Assembly: GCF_024763615.1 (NCBI RefSeq)
Contig: NC_077222.1
Span: 78,926,001-78,990,000 of the forward strand
DNA length: 64,000 nt
Source: Phlebotomus papatasi
Lineage: Eukaryota > Arthropoda > Insecta > Diptera > Psychodidae
Direction: 5' to 3'
Numbering within the stretch: position 1 is the stretch's first letter; every line of letters starts with the position of its first letter. Shown here one piece after another: positions 23,301-32,912 of this stretch. The notes under the pieces are model-generated. The model did no database searches, was not told the DNA's origin, and saw only the letters and a program-made list of their open reading frames with translations. Both the position numbers and the translations under genes were made by a program.

Positions 23301-26300
23301 ATATACATAAAATCGTAAATATTTATGGTGATAAGGTACGAGTACATTTGAAAAGGCTACTAGCAGACCAAGGGTTTTAACTCAGACGGTTGATAGCCAC
23401 ATTATAAGTACAGTGGAACCTCGATAGAGTCAACCCCCGATAGAGTCAATCTCCAATAGAGTCAACAGCTATTTTTTTACTCTACGCACTCCGATAGAGT
23501 CAACTTTTCCTTTATTATTGAACTAACAATATAATATGATTTTATTATGATCTTCTCGAAATTAAAACTAGTCTTTTTGTGTACCAATGTAACGTCTTTA
23601 ACACAAGAAAAACATTTATGTAAGTACATGGTAATTATGATAAAACTCGTATATTAACCATGTAATCATTTATCAACAAAATAATTTTCTTCTCGTGATT
23701 TTAAGCATTTTGACCGATTGAAAATTCTCTTGTCTTTTCTTTCTTGTCTTAAGATTTTTTGATAAAGCATATGACCGCAATGATTGAACCATCATAAATT
23801 TGGAAGTGAATAATATTATTGCACAAGCAGAAAAAATATGAACTCGAATTACAAAAAGAAAAACGTACAAGATGCTAGTTTTTTGAGCATAACATAGTGA
23901 AGAAATTTTTCTTTTTAAAGAACTTACTGGTTAAAAAAAAATGTACATGATAAACGATCATAAAATTATCCTTCAAAAGAAAACGTGTAAGTTTATTTTA
24001 AGATACATTTTTAATTTAAAAGATTAGCATCTTAAAAGAAAATTTGGATCAAAAACAAATAAGCAACAGAAAATTAAAATTGGTCAGCAAAAAATGATAT
24101 TACTTTTTTTGTACATTTAAGATTTAAGTACTCAATCTTCCGAAAAAAAAATCCGTACGACGTGTTTTCCTGTAATCACAAAAAAACCATTTTAGTGGTG
24201 AAGGGGAGCTGTAAGTAGGAAATTTAGGTCATATTAATAATCATGAGGTTGACTTATTAGGGGGTCATCAGAAGACTTCAAATCGATATCTCTAATGCCC
24301 ATTTAGCGCCCATATTACAAAACAAGAAGAAAAAAATGAGAACCATTGGTTTTATTACCCTTTTTGTGAAGTTTAGAGCCATTATTAAAAGAACTATCAA
24401 TCTCTTGTTTTATAAGAAAGAAGTAAGTTTAAATATAAATAAGTTTAAATATTTAATAAATAGTTAATATTTAAATATAATAAGTTTAAAAGAAATTTCA
24501 TTGGGCTCGAATGTTTGAATAAATAACTAAAATTCTAGTTAATAACGTTAATTTCATCAGAATTTTCAATAATTAAATATGTACCGGAGCTCTTCTAAAA
24601 AAAATTGAAAAAAGAAATCTTTAATACACTATGTCCGTATCTTAACATCGTGGCTTGACTTCAATATTACCACATGAAGAGTAATTTATACTCAAGATAT
24701 TTACTAATAATAAAAACATTCCGTAAAGTCATATCTTAATCACCAACTTTTTCCCAAACATGCGACTTTTTCGGACCAGAGGGTGTAGAATTTATGGGAT
24801 AATTAAATAATATTCGACTATAATTTTGAATTTATCAATGACCTAGTACAAACATAAAATAATATCCCTTCCTATCAAAATTTCATATTTTAATGATTTT
24901 TTTTTAGACTCCAATAGAGTCAACGAATCCAATAGAGTCATCAGGCCTGGAAATAATTAGTTGACTCTATCGAGGTCCCACTGTATCTATAATAGTGACC
25001 CAATGTTGTCTGCTCCAAAAATTCAAAATCAGTTGGTTGAAGAAGGAGCATAAGCCCCAAATATTCCAAAAATCAAGCTCAAATTGAGAAAAATGGTAAG
25101 AATGATTGGATGACTCCTTGGATTTCATGGATAAGCAAGTTCAACCTGAATAAAAGGTTAAGTTCAACTTAAAGCGTACATCAGCATAATCTGCAGATTG
25201 CTGATTACTAATGTATTATCGATTGCCCGAAAATGCGTCGTGCGATTTTTTTTCATTTTTGGATATGTTTTAGAGATATGTTTTTCAAGGTCAAAGGTTA
25301 AAAATGAGCTCTAGAGAGCGCATTTATCAGGCTAATGGGGTCATGCTTGGGCTCGTTAGAAAGCTTTTCGTAGAAAAGGAATTCTTGACAAGTTTGAGCC
25401 AATTTCAATCTGTATGAACCGGCAATGAACCGATTCATAACCGATAACTAATTTTTATCCGAAATTCAATTATATTATTCCTAATGTGTATTTTGGACAA
25501 TGTTTTGAGTGCTTTATAAATTGGTTAAAATGTAAACCGGTAATGAACCGGTTATGAACCGATAAGTAATTTTAGTTACACAATTTTCGTTTTAATTTAA
25601 ATGTCTCTAACGATAGCTACTAGTCCATTTCCCTTACCGTTTCCTTCCAAAATTATTTTTTATATTCAAATAAGTTTTCTGACTTTAGTAATTTCACTGT
25701 TACTTTTCCCCTCCGTCTAGTTTCCCGACAATAATAATTTAGGAAATAAAATATTGTTTGTTACTTACAAGATTCAAGAGCAGATTGATCTTTCTTCTCT
25801 GGCGAAGCATTCTGTGCATCTTCGGGTGTCTTTAACTGTGGCGTATCTACCTTGACCTCCTCCTTCGTTGTCTCACACGGTGTCTCTTCAACTTTCTTCT
25901 CCTCGACAACAGCTACAGGTGCTGATTCAGTTTTTTGTGTGTCTGACTCCGTATTTGCACTCGTCTCTTCCTTTTTCTCCACCACAACAGCATCAACTTC
26001 CATCTTTTCCGGGCTTTTGTTGTTACTCATCTGTTCTGTCTCCTTCTTCTCCTCAGGCTCTTTCACTTCTTCAGCTGCATCATTGGCCTTCTCTTCTTCC
26101 TTCTTTTCTTCCTGTGGCTTCTCTTCTACTTTGTCATCCGCTTTGGCGGGAGTTTCTGCCTCCGTATCCGTGGTCTTCTCAGTATTATTTTCCTCTGGCT
26201 TTACTTCATCATCATTTTTCTCCTGGAAATTTTAATTATTTGTACAAAAGGTTAACAATGTGGGCTGAATAATAATTCAAAATATAAGTAAATATTTTTT

Positions 26301-29300
26301 CAAACAAAAGAAAATGCCTTTTTGTCTTGACATTTCGATAAAAAAAAATGTAGGATATTTCATAATATCGCGCAATCCACGCCAAAAATGAGGAGTAACG
26401 AAAGAAAATAATTGAGTAACCTTGATAAATTTTGTAATAAACTTACTCAAAGGTCAAAAAAAAAATTTACTATGCGGCAGTTTCTGATATTATGTTTGGT
26501 GTCTTTTTGGTAAACAAATTTGTTTAATTTGTAAGATGCTTATAAACAAAATTGCTTCATCTAAAAATAAAACATCTTTTCATATAAAAAACGAACTTTT
26601 TTGGTTAAAATTTTATACTCAAAAATCTTATTTATATTCCTAATAATAAAACATCAAATATGTAGAGATTTTATCTAGAAGAGAAAATCAGGAATTTAGA
26701 TGACTCAAGTCTAGCCTCACAGGGTTTTATAAGTTAGACCAGTTCCAGAATGACCTCTTGAGGTTACTATAAAAATTTCCCAAAATTTTAAAAATGTGAA
26801 ACTTTCGGGATTAAAAAAAGCTTTGCTTGTCCCTCAAATAGTAAATTTGATAAAAAAATATATACTTTCATTGTGAAAAATTCAGTAGGGGAGACCGGGG
26901 CAGATAAGCCAGCAAATGAAATTTTTGTTTGCCTAGACTTTGTGAAAAACATGTTTTAATGAAAGTAATAAATATTTCAATGAACCAGAAGGGAGTTAAT
27001 TACTCTGATTAAATAGTAGAAAGGGTCCCAGGATTATGCATATTTTCGGGACCGAATACCGGACAAAATATTATAAGTTACAGAAACGCCGTGATGTACG
27101 AAAAAAAATCGGTTTCAATTTCTTTCATCTTCTTTCAGGTCTAACTAAAATACATAACGTATAGGCCTTACAAAAATGATTTTATAAGATTCCAAATTGC
27201 CATTTTGTACCTTAATTGTAAATAAAGCACTATTGATATTTTCAAAACAATGACCAACGCACAATAACTTTTGTTTATAAACATGCTTTCAACATTTCTT
27301 ATGAGACTGTGTGAGATGACTAATTCTAGATTTCATTTACTCTCATTCGAATGTCAAAAACATGTTTACAAAACAAAAGTTATTGTGCGTTGGGCATAAC
27401 ACAGTAAAAACAATTTGTCATGTTTGCAATTATTGATTTTTTTTTCTATTTCATTCTGAAAGGAATTTAAAACTCAATAAAAGGGACAACAAAACGTTCC
27501 ATGCTTTGCGCAATGATCAAACTCGTAACTTAGGGTGGTGGCATTACATACTTCTGGCCTGTCTTTCTGTTTAGTTCGAGCAAATAAAATACCAGAACAA
27601 TTTTTGTTCGATTTTAGGAACTACCAAAACCGACCTTATGGCATCTACACACTAGAGAAATTTATGTCCATATTGAAGCGAATTCCCTAAGCTTACGTAC
27701 AGGAAAAACTCTTCAATATGGACATAAATTTCTCTAGTGTGTTAGACAACAAAAACATTTTTGGCGGGATATTCTTAAATTAAGATTTCTACATAATACT
27801 GTTTCTAATATTTAAAGTAAATATTTTTAGTTCAAGCATTGTCTATTCTAGGAGACCACCTTTTCGGAGAGGAGGAGTACTTTTCGCCACCTTGTAAACA
27901 CTTTTTCGCCACTTGTTTTCAAGTGATTTTTAAGAAACAGCAGCTTTCGAAAACCCCCAAAAGTACACGGCACAGTACTTTACTTATTTAACACCGATAT
28001 TAGACAATTATTAGAGTATTTCGAATCATTTTTTGCACATTTTTTATTTGCGATAAAAATCAATTGAAAATTATGCTTGTTTCAACTAAATTCAGCGAGG
28101 AGCGCCACTTGTAAAATGCTTGGAAAAATGAGTGGCAAAAAGTACTTACACAACCGAAAAAAGTAAGCCCTATTTCACCACATCCGTATTTCTTTATTTT
28201 TTGGAAAACATTATTAAAAAATGATATTAGAACAAAGCTTAGTTAATAACGGATTGAATTTTAGTGAAAAAACATAAAAAATTGCAAGACAATTTGTCTG
28301 AGCGTTGACAAGTTTATTAAGAACTCCATTTTTTTGGTGACTGTTCATCTTGTCGACAATTTCTTTAATTAACTTTTAAATAATCTAGTCGGTGGAGCAT
28401 CTGATATGGTTTTCTGATTCATTTGGCTGGAGGTCACGAAATAACACTCATTTCGTAGTTCCACAAACTCATAATTTTCTTAAAATGTGATTTAAATTTA
28501 GATGGCGAAAAAGGCTTACCGGCGAAAATGTACTGACTCTACCCTATTACGTTATGCTATGGCCCAGCTTCATTTATAAATATGCAAAAATAGCGTTTTC
28601 AATGTATCTCCACATTCTTCTATTTAATAGTTATTCTATTCTATTTAATTTAATCTTATTTAAAGTTAATCTATTCTATTCTATAATAATTCTATTTAAT
28701 TTAATTTCTATTTAATATCTATATCTATATCTATCTTCTATTTAAAACTTTTTGAAATATTACGTGTACCTTTTGTCAAAGTAGTAATTATATACTTGAA
28801 ATTGTAGGGCAAAAAGAATAAACATTAAAAATAAGTTTATCAGGATTTAAAATGAAAAATATTACGAAAAACGCTGGAAATGGTTAATTCTATGCTATGG
28901 CGTTAAAAATAAATTTTGGATTGACAACTAATCGAGTAAAATCATTTACCATAAGAACTATCACAGCTTTACTTTACTTGATGTTTTCCAAAATGTTGAC
29001 AAGTTTTTTACCTTTGGTGTTCGCTAATAGATTTTTGTTAAATAGTACGGATTTCTAATCGATTTAAACTGCTTTGAACTTAATAAAATTTTTCGTTGCA
29101 AAAGCTAAAGGGTTCTTTTTAAGAATTCGTCACTTATATCAGCAAATGTAGGGGGAAGTGGGGCACCTTTGAAATATGGATTTTTCATCTATTTTAAAAT
29201 ATAATTAAGTCTTATCGTGATATAATTTACAGTGCCCGCTCTCTAATCCGGATCGGCGTAATCCGGACGAGTTATCGACGGTTACATTTAAAATCATTGA

Positions 29301-31025
29301 GGTTATGTATTCAGCAATGAAAATGAATTCTCCTGTGAAGTTTTTGTTTAATAAATGAAGTATAATAGCATAGAATTCTCTAATTATGTCTTTTTAAACT
29401 TCTTTAAAACTTTTATTCTAATTCTAGAAAATAACCTTGTATTATATTCTCGAGACGTTGAACAAATTCAAAAAATACATCCGGATTACGAAGCGGTCAT
29501 CTGTCATTTTGTCACCCAATCATCCGGATTACGAAGCGGTCATCTGTCATTTTGTCGCCCAATCATCCGGATTACGAAGCGGGCACTGTAGCTTATCGAT
29601 TTGTTTGTGCAAATAAATTATATCACGATAAGGCTCTGTTTTATTTAAAATTAGGTGAAAAATCCCAATTTCAAAGGTGCTTCACTTCTTCCCTCTACTA
29701 ATTGTAAATCAGGCTTTCTCGGGAATATTTTAGTAATGTCTCCGTAAATCAATTTTTTGTTTTTTTTAATCAGATTTTGATTATTAGAAGTTTGAGGTTA
29801 TACTGAACATAACCTTAAAGACCTAACCAAACTTCTAATGAAAAAAACAAATATAACAAATTACTAAAACTTTTTGTTATTAATTAAAATTCTTAAAACA
29901 TTGCTAATGTAAAACACATTTTGGTTGTTACTCTTTTTCAATGTAAGGATTTGTGCTATAAAGTCCGTTATAGTGTTTGAAAGTTGTAATTTGTGAATTA
30001 AGACGATTAAGACTCACCTCAGCTACTTCCTCATGATTCTCCAGCTTCTTGGGACGCCCACGTCGTCCACTTGTGGGAGTCGCTGGAGTGTTACGGGCCT
30101 TCTTGGCCGGTGGTGGTGTAGCAGCATCCTTTGTGGATGGTGTTGTACCTTTGGAACTGGAGCGTGTTCGGCGTCCACCTTCCAATTCAATATTTCCACC
30201 CATTGTCTTCAGCAACTGCTCACTTTCGGCCTGAGCCCGCTCCAATGTGGTCTTTCGCTTGCTGGGTGTCCTCTTGGGCTGTTAAAAGAACAATAAAAAA
30301 TAAATAAATATCACAGCAAACTGTGATTTCCCTCCTTTTTCCCAACAAGTGAGGTTATGTCCTAAGTGAAAACAGCGCGAATGACCTTCAATAGAGTTGT
30401 CTCACTCTTGATGACTCTTTCTCCCTCTCTCTCTCTCAAAACTCAGAGAGACAGACGCACGGTGAATGTTGATGCGTTTGGGGGAAATGATTTGAGTGTT
30501 CCTCAAATTTTTTCTACTCTCTTTCTCTCTCTCTCACCCTCTTTTCTCCCTCTAGAGAGCTTATTTGATAACTCTACCGCCACGCATTCTCTCTCCCTGT
30601 ATGATGATGCCATGGACAAAAAGTGTGTGCAAATTTCTCGGGAAAATGCGCAAATTCATGAGAAGAAAATCTCGAAATTTCTCTGTGATTGCTCCAGTGG
30701 AAAAAAAAACTGCGTTGCGAGGGAAAGAGATAGGCGTTGGAAATTTTTCTGCGCGCGTCCTCTATTTGCGCTCTCTGGCATCGAACAGAGAAAGGAGAGC
30801 AAGGCAAAGAAGACGGGAAAAAAAAGCCAAATGTATGCGAAGCCACGCGTTTTTACCTCAATTGCACAATATTGTATATTGTGTATAATGAAAAATGATA
30901 TGAGAAATTGGGATAGAAGTGGGTCAAATGGCTGGATAATTTGTATGAAAATGGTTGATTTTTGTTCTTACCGGTGTCTTGTCATTCTCCTCCACCTTCG
31001 GACTGACTGGCTGAACTTCTGACAT
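20349..31025 (-). CDS. Acidic AT-hook-like nuclear protein, four exons
   Basis: Exons 30972-31025, 30018-30278, 25769-26222 and 20349-20398 join in frame (phases 0, 0, 1) to 272 residues. All introns are GT-AG (GTAAGA, GTGAGT, GTAAGT donors; TTTAACAG, TTTCCAG, TTTTTCAG acceptors). Exon 1 codes MSEVQPVSPKVEENDKTP. Exon 2 codes a basic region with KRTPSKRKTT, RRTRSSSK and GRRGRPKK, an AT-hook-like core that should bind AT-rich DNA minor groove. Exon 3 codes about 150 residues that are mostly Glu, Lys, Thr and Val without predicted fold. The last exon adds EPKISPKPTEEVAAP. I do not recognise the family; composition suggests a nuclear chromatin-associated protein. The last exon depends on one splice across 5.4 kb and is the least certain part. 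Confidence 0.65.
20547..20974. mobile_element. GGGTAAGTGTG MITE, copy 2
   Basis: Begins GGGTAAGTGTGCCAAATTCC and ends GAAATTTGGCACATTTGCCC with TA on both sides; the body is nearly the same as 9274-9705. It interrupts a GGGGAAAGTACTC element that begins at 20481. Lies in the last intron of the AT-hook gene. Confidence 0.72.
21141..21633 (-). mobile_element. 5'-truncated non-LTR retrotransposon (LINE), 3' end
   Basis: A minus-strand frame at 21241-21550 codes about 100 residues with HTGHWLNSHLAKLGV followed by CRGCGESLETVEHILCYC, a C-x2-C-x8-H-x4-C motif. This pattern is found downstream of the RNase H or reverse transcriptase domain in I/Jockey/R1/Loa-type LINEs (established knowledge). The 3' UTR contains a hairpin GGCTC-AAATA-GAGCC (about 21210) and ends with repeated ATCT at about 21143. 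The reverse transcriptase is missing and the 5' limit is unclear. Confidence 0.62.
21636..22133. mobile_element. GGGGAAAGT-ended MITE hosting another MITE
   Basis: Left GGGGAAAGTGCTGTCCCTTCG with CGAACGTTC, right GAACGTTCGAAGG to AGTACTTTCCCC; TA on both sides. The element at 21783-22092 sits inside it. Confidence 0.62.
21783..22092. mobile_element. 310-bp pogo/Tigger-like MITE, nested
   Basis: Begins CAGTGCTGTCTCTCTATATG and ends CATATAGAGAGACAGCACTG, a perfect 20-bp inverted repeat that continues inward (TGCACAG / CTGTGCA), with TA on both sides. CAGT ends with a TA duplication are typical of pogo/Tigger elements. Confidence 0.75.
22165..22787 (+). repeat. CCGGTT/AACCGG repeat, copy 2
   Basis: Same word order as 8398-9085 from AAAAGTACTTTCGCATCATT to GAAAAACTTGAGGGATTATA. 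A piece of its left part (GACAAAGCGTCCCAGGCTTT to GTGACTTAGAT) lies at 21097-21143, so the LINE and the nested MITEs between probably inserted into this copy. Confidence 0.55.
22788..25185 (+). mobile_element. Tc1/mariner transposase relic, split by a later insertion
   Basis: Terminal words CTGTATCCGCCAAAAGTTTC (22788) and CCAAAAGTTTCTTGACAAAT (about 22993) are typical of Tc1-type inverted repeats with an internal duplicate. The frame at 23156-23380 codes VQRYYWNKYVSP and VRVHLKRLLADQGF. Just before the insertion at 23411 a frame ends QTVDSHIIS; after 24985 it resumes in phase with DPMLSAPKIQNQLVEE, the usual second helix-turn-helix region of Tc1 transposases. Stops and loss of the DDE part show it is dead. 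Confidence 0.5.
23411..24983. mobile_element. 1.57-kb pogo-like non-autonomous element
   Basis: Begins CAGTGGAACCTCGATAGAGT and ends ACTCTATCGAGGTCCCACTG, with TA on both sides. Short (C/G)ATAGAGTCAAC motifs are repeated inside each end (23430-23510 and 24905-24965), possible transposase-binding sites. No transposase frame inside. Confidence 0.72.
25196..25580 (-). repeat. CCGGTT/AACCGG repeat, copy 3
   Basis: Inverse orientation of the family: TTTTCAAGGTCAAAGGTTAA, GGTCATGCTTGGGCTCGTTAG, then AACCGGTAATGAACCGGTTA. Located just upstream of exon 3 donor side of the AT-hook gene, within its last intron. Confidence 0.55.
27250..27397. mobile_element. ATGCCCAACGCACA MITE, copy 2
   Basis: Ends TGACCAACGCACAATAACTT and AAGTTATTGTGCGTTGGGCA; same length and inner words as 4301-4448. 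In intron 2 of the AT-hook gene. Confidence 0.6.
27647..27742. mobile_element. Hairpin MITE, copy 2
   Basis: ACACACTAGAGAAATTTATG / CATAAATTTCTCTAGTGTGT arms and TCCATATTGAAG inner pairing, 96 bp. Closely matches 17938-18031. Confidence 0.65.
28620..28745. repeat. TTCTATTTAAT low-complexity tract
   Basis: Irregular repetition of TTCTATTTAAT and ATCTAT units. Simple-sequence repeat within intron 2 of the AT-hook gene. Confidence 0.5.
29151..29695. mobile_element. GTGGGGCACC palindromic MITE, copy 2, interrupted
   Basis: Left GGGGGAAGTGGGGCACCTTT, right AAAGGTGCTTCACTTCTTCC, TA on both sides. The inner part is interrupted at TATAATTTA by the element 29230-29588. Confidence 0.65.
29230..29588. 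mobile_element. CAGTGCCCG pogo/Tigger-like MITE, copy 1, nested
   Basis: Begins CAGTGCCCGCTCTCTAATCC, ends CGAAGCGGGCACTG, TA on both sides. Near its right end a 43-bp unit (ATCCGGATTACGAAGCGGTC) is present two to three times in tandem. A second copy of the family lies at 38689-39015. The 78-residue frame across it is incidental. Confidence 0.72.
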
Positions 31026-31216
31026 CTTTTTGTCCTACTTCCACACTATTCCAATGGAAAACACTTTAATTTCGTTCACGACACACTCGAGCTGAATTTT
31101 GAACTATTGAATATGGTGCAGAGCGGTGGAAAATTGGAGTTTTCAGCTAAACTAGCTCCCGCACAAACTCTCAGTTTCACCAAATAATCTCGTTCAATAT
31201 GGCGGCATGTTCGCGT

Positions 31217-31230
31217 CGGTCACGTGACCG
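31217..31230. promoter_or_regulatory. Palindromic E-box CGGTCACGTGACCG
   Basis: A perfect 14-bp palindrome with a GTCACGTGAC core, the site type bound by USF/MITF/TFEB-class bHLH-Zip factors (the CLEAR motif). It lies about 190 bp upstream of the AT-hook gene ATG and about 70 bp downstream of the CstF-50 poly(A) signal. Copies of ATGGCGGC, a Pho/YY1-like word, flank it at 31202 and 31252. Confidence 0.45.
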
Positions 31231-31298
31231 CCGACAGCGCATGCAAATTCAATGGCGGCAAATTCAAAACTGGCATAAACTGTTATACTCAGTTACAA

Positions 31299-31304
31299 TT
31301 TATT
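31299..31304 (-). terminator. Poly(A) signal of CstF-50
   Basis: AATAAA on the minus strand, 47 bases after the CstF-50 stop, leaving a very short 3' UTR before the next promoter. Confidence 0.5.
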
Positions 31305-31350
31305 ATTTTTGCCGGAAAAATTACAAATGAAAAATTGTGGGAAAATAATT

Positions 31351-32684
31351 TTAATGTGTGTTGGAGCGTCGGAACCAGAAGCGTGCTCGGTAGTCATCGG
31401 AGCACGTGAGAAAAGCCGGATGCGTGGGAGAATGGATGATATAGCGTACGGGACCATTGTGGCCCAGAGACATGAGATGCAGCCTCGAAGCATTGCGAGA
31501 ATTCCAGGAGCACAGAGATGTTGTGGCTTCATCGGGAAAGAGAACATAGTCTTCGGTGTGATTGAACACGGCCTGGGTGCTGTGTTCCTGCTTCCCGGTT
31601 GTTCCAGCTCCCGTGTAGGCTATCAAACAGCGACTGGTGCTCAATTCCCAGAGTTTCACGAGCGAATCCTTGCCGGATGACAAGAGATATTTGCCATTCT
31701 TGGAAAATGCCACTGAGCACACCTCGGCTCCATCGTGAGCAGCAGCAAATGTATTGACACACCGTCCACTGACTCCGTCCCACAATTTTATGGCTCCATC
31801 GAGGCTTCCGGAAGCAAAGAGCTTAGCTGTCTGGGCGTACTTGACACAAACCACTCCAGCACGATGCTGCTGCGACGGAATAGCACTCACGAAGCATTGG
31901 GATGTCGCAATGTCATATACCCTGAGAACATGATGATCCGTGCCCACTACCATAAAATCTCCGGAAGGATGAAAGGAGAGGCATCTCACGGGCTCACAGT
32001 CCGTAAGAATCTTATGGGCTTTCTTCACCGAAGCCTTGGAGATGTCAAACAACTTCACGGAACAATCACGTGAACCAGATGCCAGGATTTGCTCCTTGGG
32101 ATGGAATTCCAAGTAGGCAACTTCATCTGTGTGATCATACAAAGTCCTGATCACCGGATGACCTTGCTGCTCGCGTCCCGGATCGAGTTCTTCGGGAGCT
32201 GACTTGGCCAGCATTCGATCAACATCGAGAATCTTGATACTAGCATCAACACTGCCCGTGGCCACGAGTTGTCCATCAAAGCTGAATGCTCCTGCCCGGC
32301 ATGCCTGCTTGTGCGATGTCACATAGGCTGTCTCATACGATGCTGGCTCAGGAGCAAGACTGGACCCTTCAGTCTCAAATTCAAGATCCAATCCACAGGC
32401 AATCTCATCGTACGAATTCTCCCGCTTAGTCGCCTCCTCCTGCATTCCTTGTATCATTACATTAAGCAACCTGTCGCTGGGTGGACACGGAGGATCAGCT
32501 CGTACCATTGTCGACAGTTCCACGGCGAGATTGTGATAGCCATCATAAAATAATTGGCTGCAATTCACAAAATAATAAACATCAAAAACCCCTTTGAAAT
32601 ATCCAACCGGAAAACTCACCTAATAATCAATCGATAGAGCAATTCCCTGTTCTTCAGGGTATTTCCGCTGTATAGGATGTCCAT
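31351..32684 (-). CDS. CstF50: Cleavage stimulation factor 50 kDa subunit (CstF-50)
   Basis: Exon 1 (32620-32684) codes MDILYSGNTLKNRELLYRLII and exon 2 (31351-32557) the rest, joined in phase 2 through donor GTGAGT and acceptor AATTGCAG; 423 residues, close to the 431 of human CSTF1. The N-terminal ~65 residues form the homodimerisation domain, followed by WD40 repeats with recognisable ends such as LASGSRDCSVKLFD, FASGSLDGAIKLWD and LLSSGKDSLVKLWE, and the C-terminal SDDYRARFWFRRS typical of the family. The protein scaffolds CstF-77 and CstF-64, which bind the GU-rich element in nuclear mRNA 3' processing. The frame beginning at 32619 reads through the intron and is not the true start. Confidence 0.95.
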
Positions 32685-32805
32685 TACACTGCCTAATAAA
32701 TCTCCCAACACAACTTTTGAACCTGAATTTTCCTTAAAACTTGAGAAAATTGAAAATTTAAGAGACGCCGCGTGTTTGTTTATATTTTGATTTCTATAAC
32801 AAAAC

Positions 32806-32823
32806 CACCAGGTGGCGCTGCAA
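32806..32823 (+). promoter_or_regulatory. CTCF-like site upstream of CstF-50
   Basis: AACCACCAGGTGGCGCTG fits the conserved CTCF core (CCASYAG-RKGGC) and the insect CTCF core AGGTGGCGC. It lies about 130 bp upstream of the CstF-50 ATG. A second, inverted copy lies at 33012-33027. Confidence 0.45.
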
Positions 32824-32912
32824 ACTGAAAAAGGAGGGTTACCAGATGAGTGAGAGAAAAATAAAGATTTGTAATTCTTTTTTATTGCAAAAAGAAATAG
32901 ACAAAAGGTCAT

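Noticed and set aside
25852..26272. Plus-strand Ser/Phe-rich frames of 127 and 134 residues
   Set aside because: They are mirror images of the Glu/Lys/Thr-rich exon 3 of the AT-hook gene; low complexity on the complementary strand explains them.
30366..31022. Plus-strand frame of 218 residues
   Set aside because: It covers intron 1 and exon 1 antisense of the AT-hook gene, with a CT-rich tract; no domain or splice support.
31309..31680. Plus-strand frame of 123 residues opposite CstF-50
   Set aside because: It is antisense to well-conserved WD40 coding sequence and shows no family motif.
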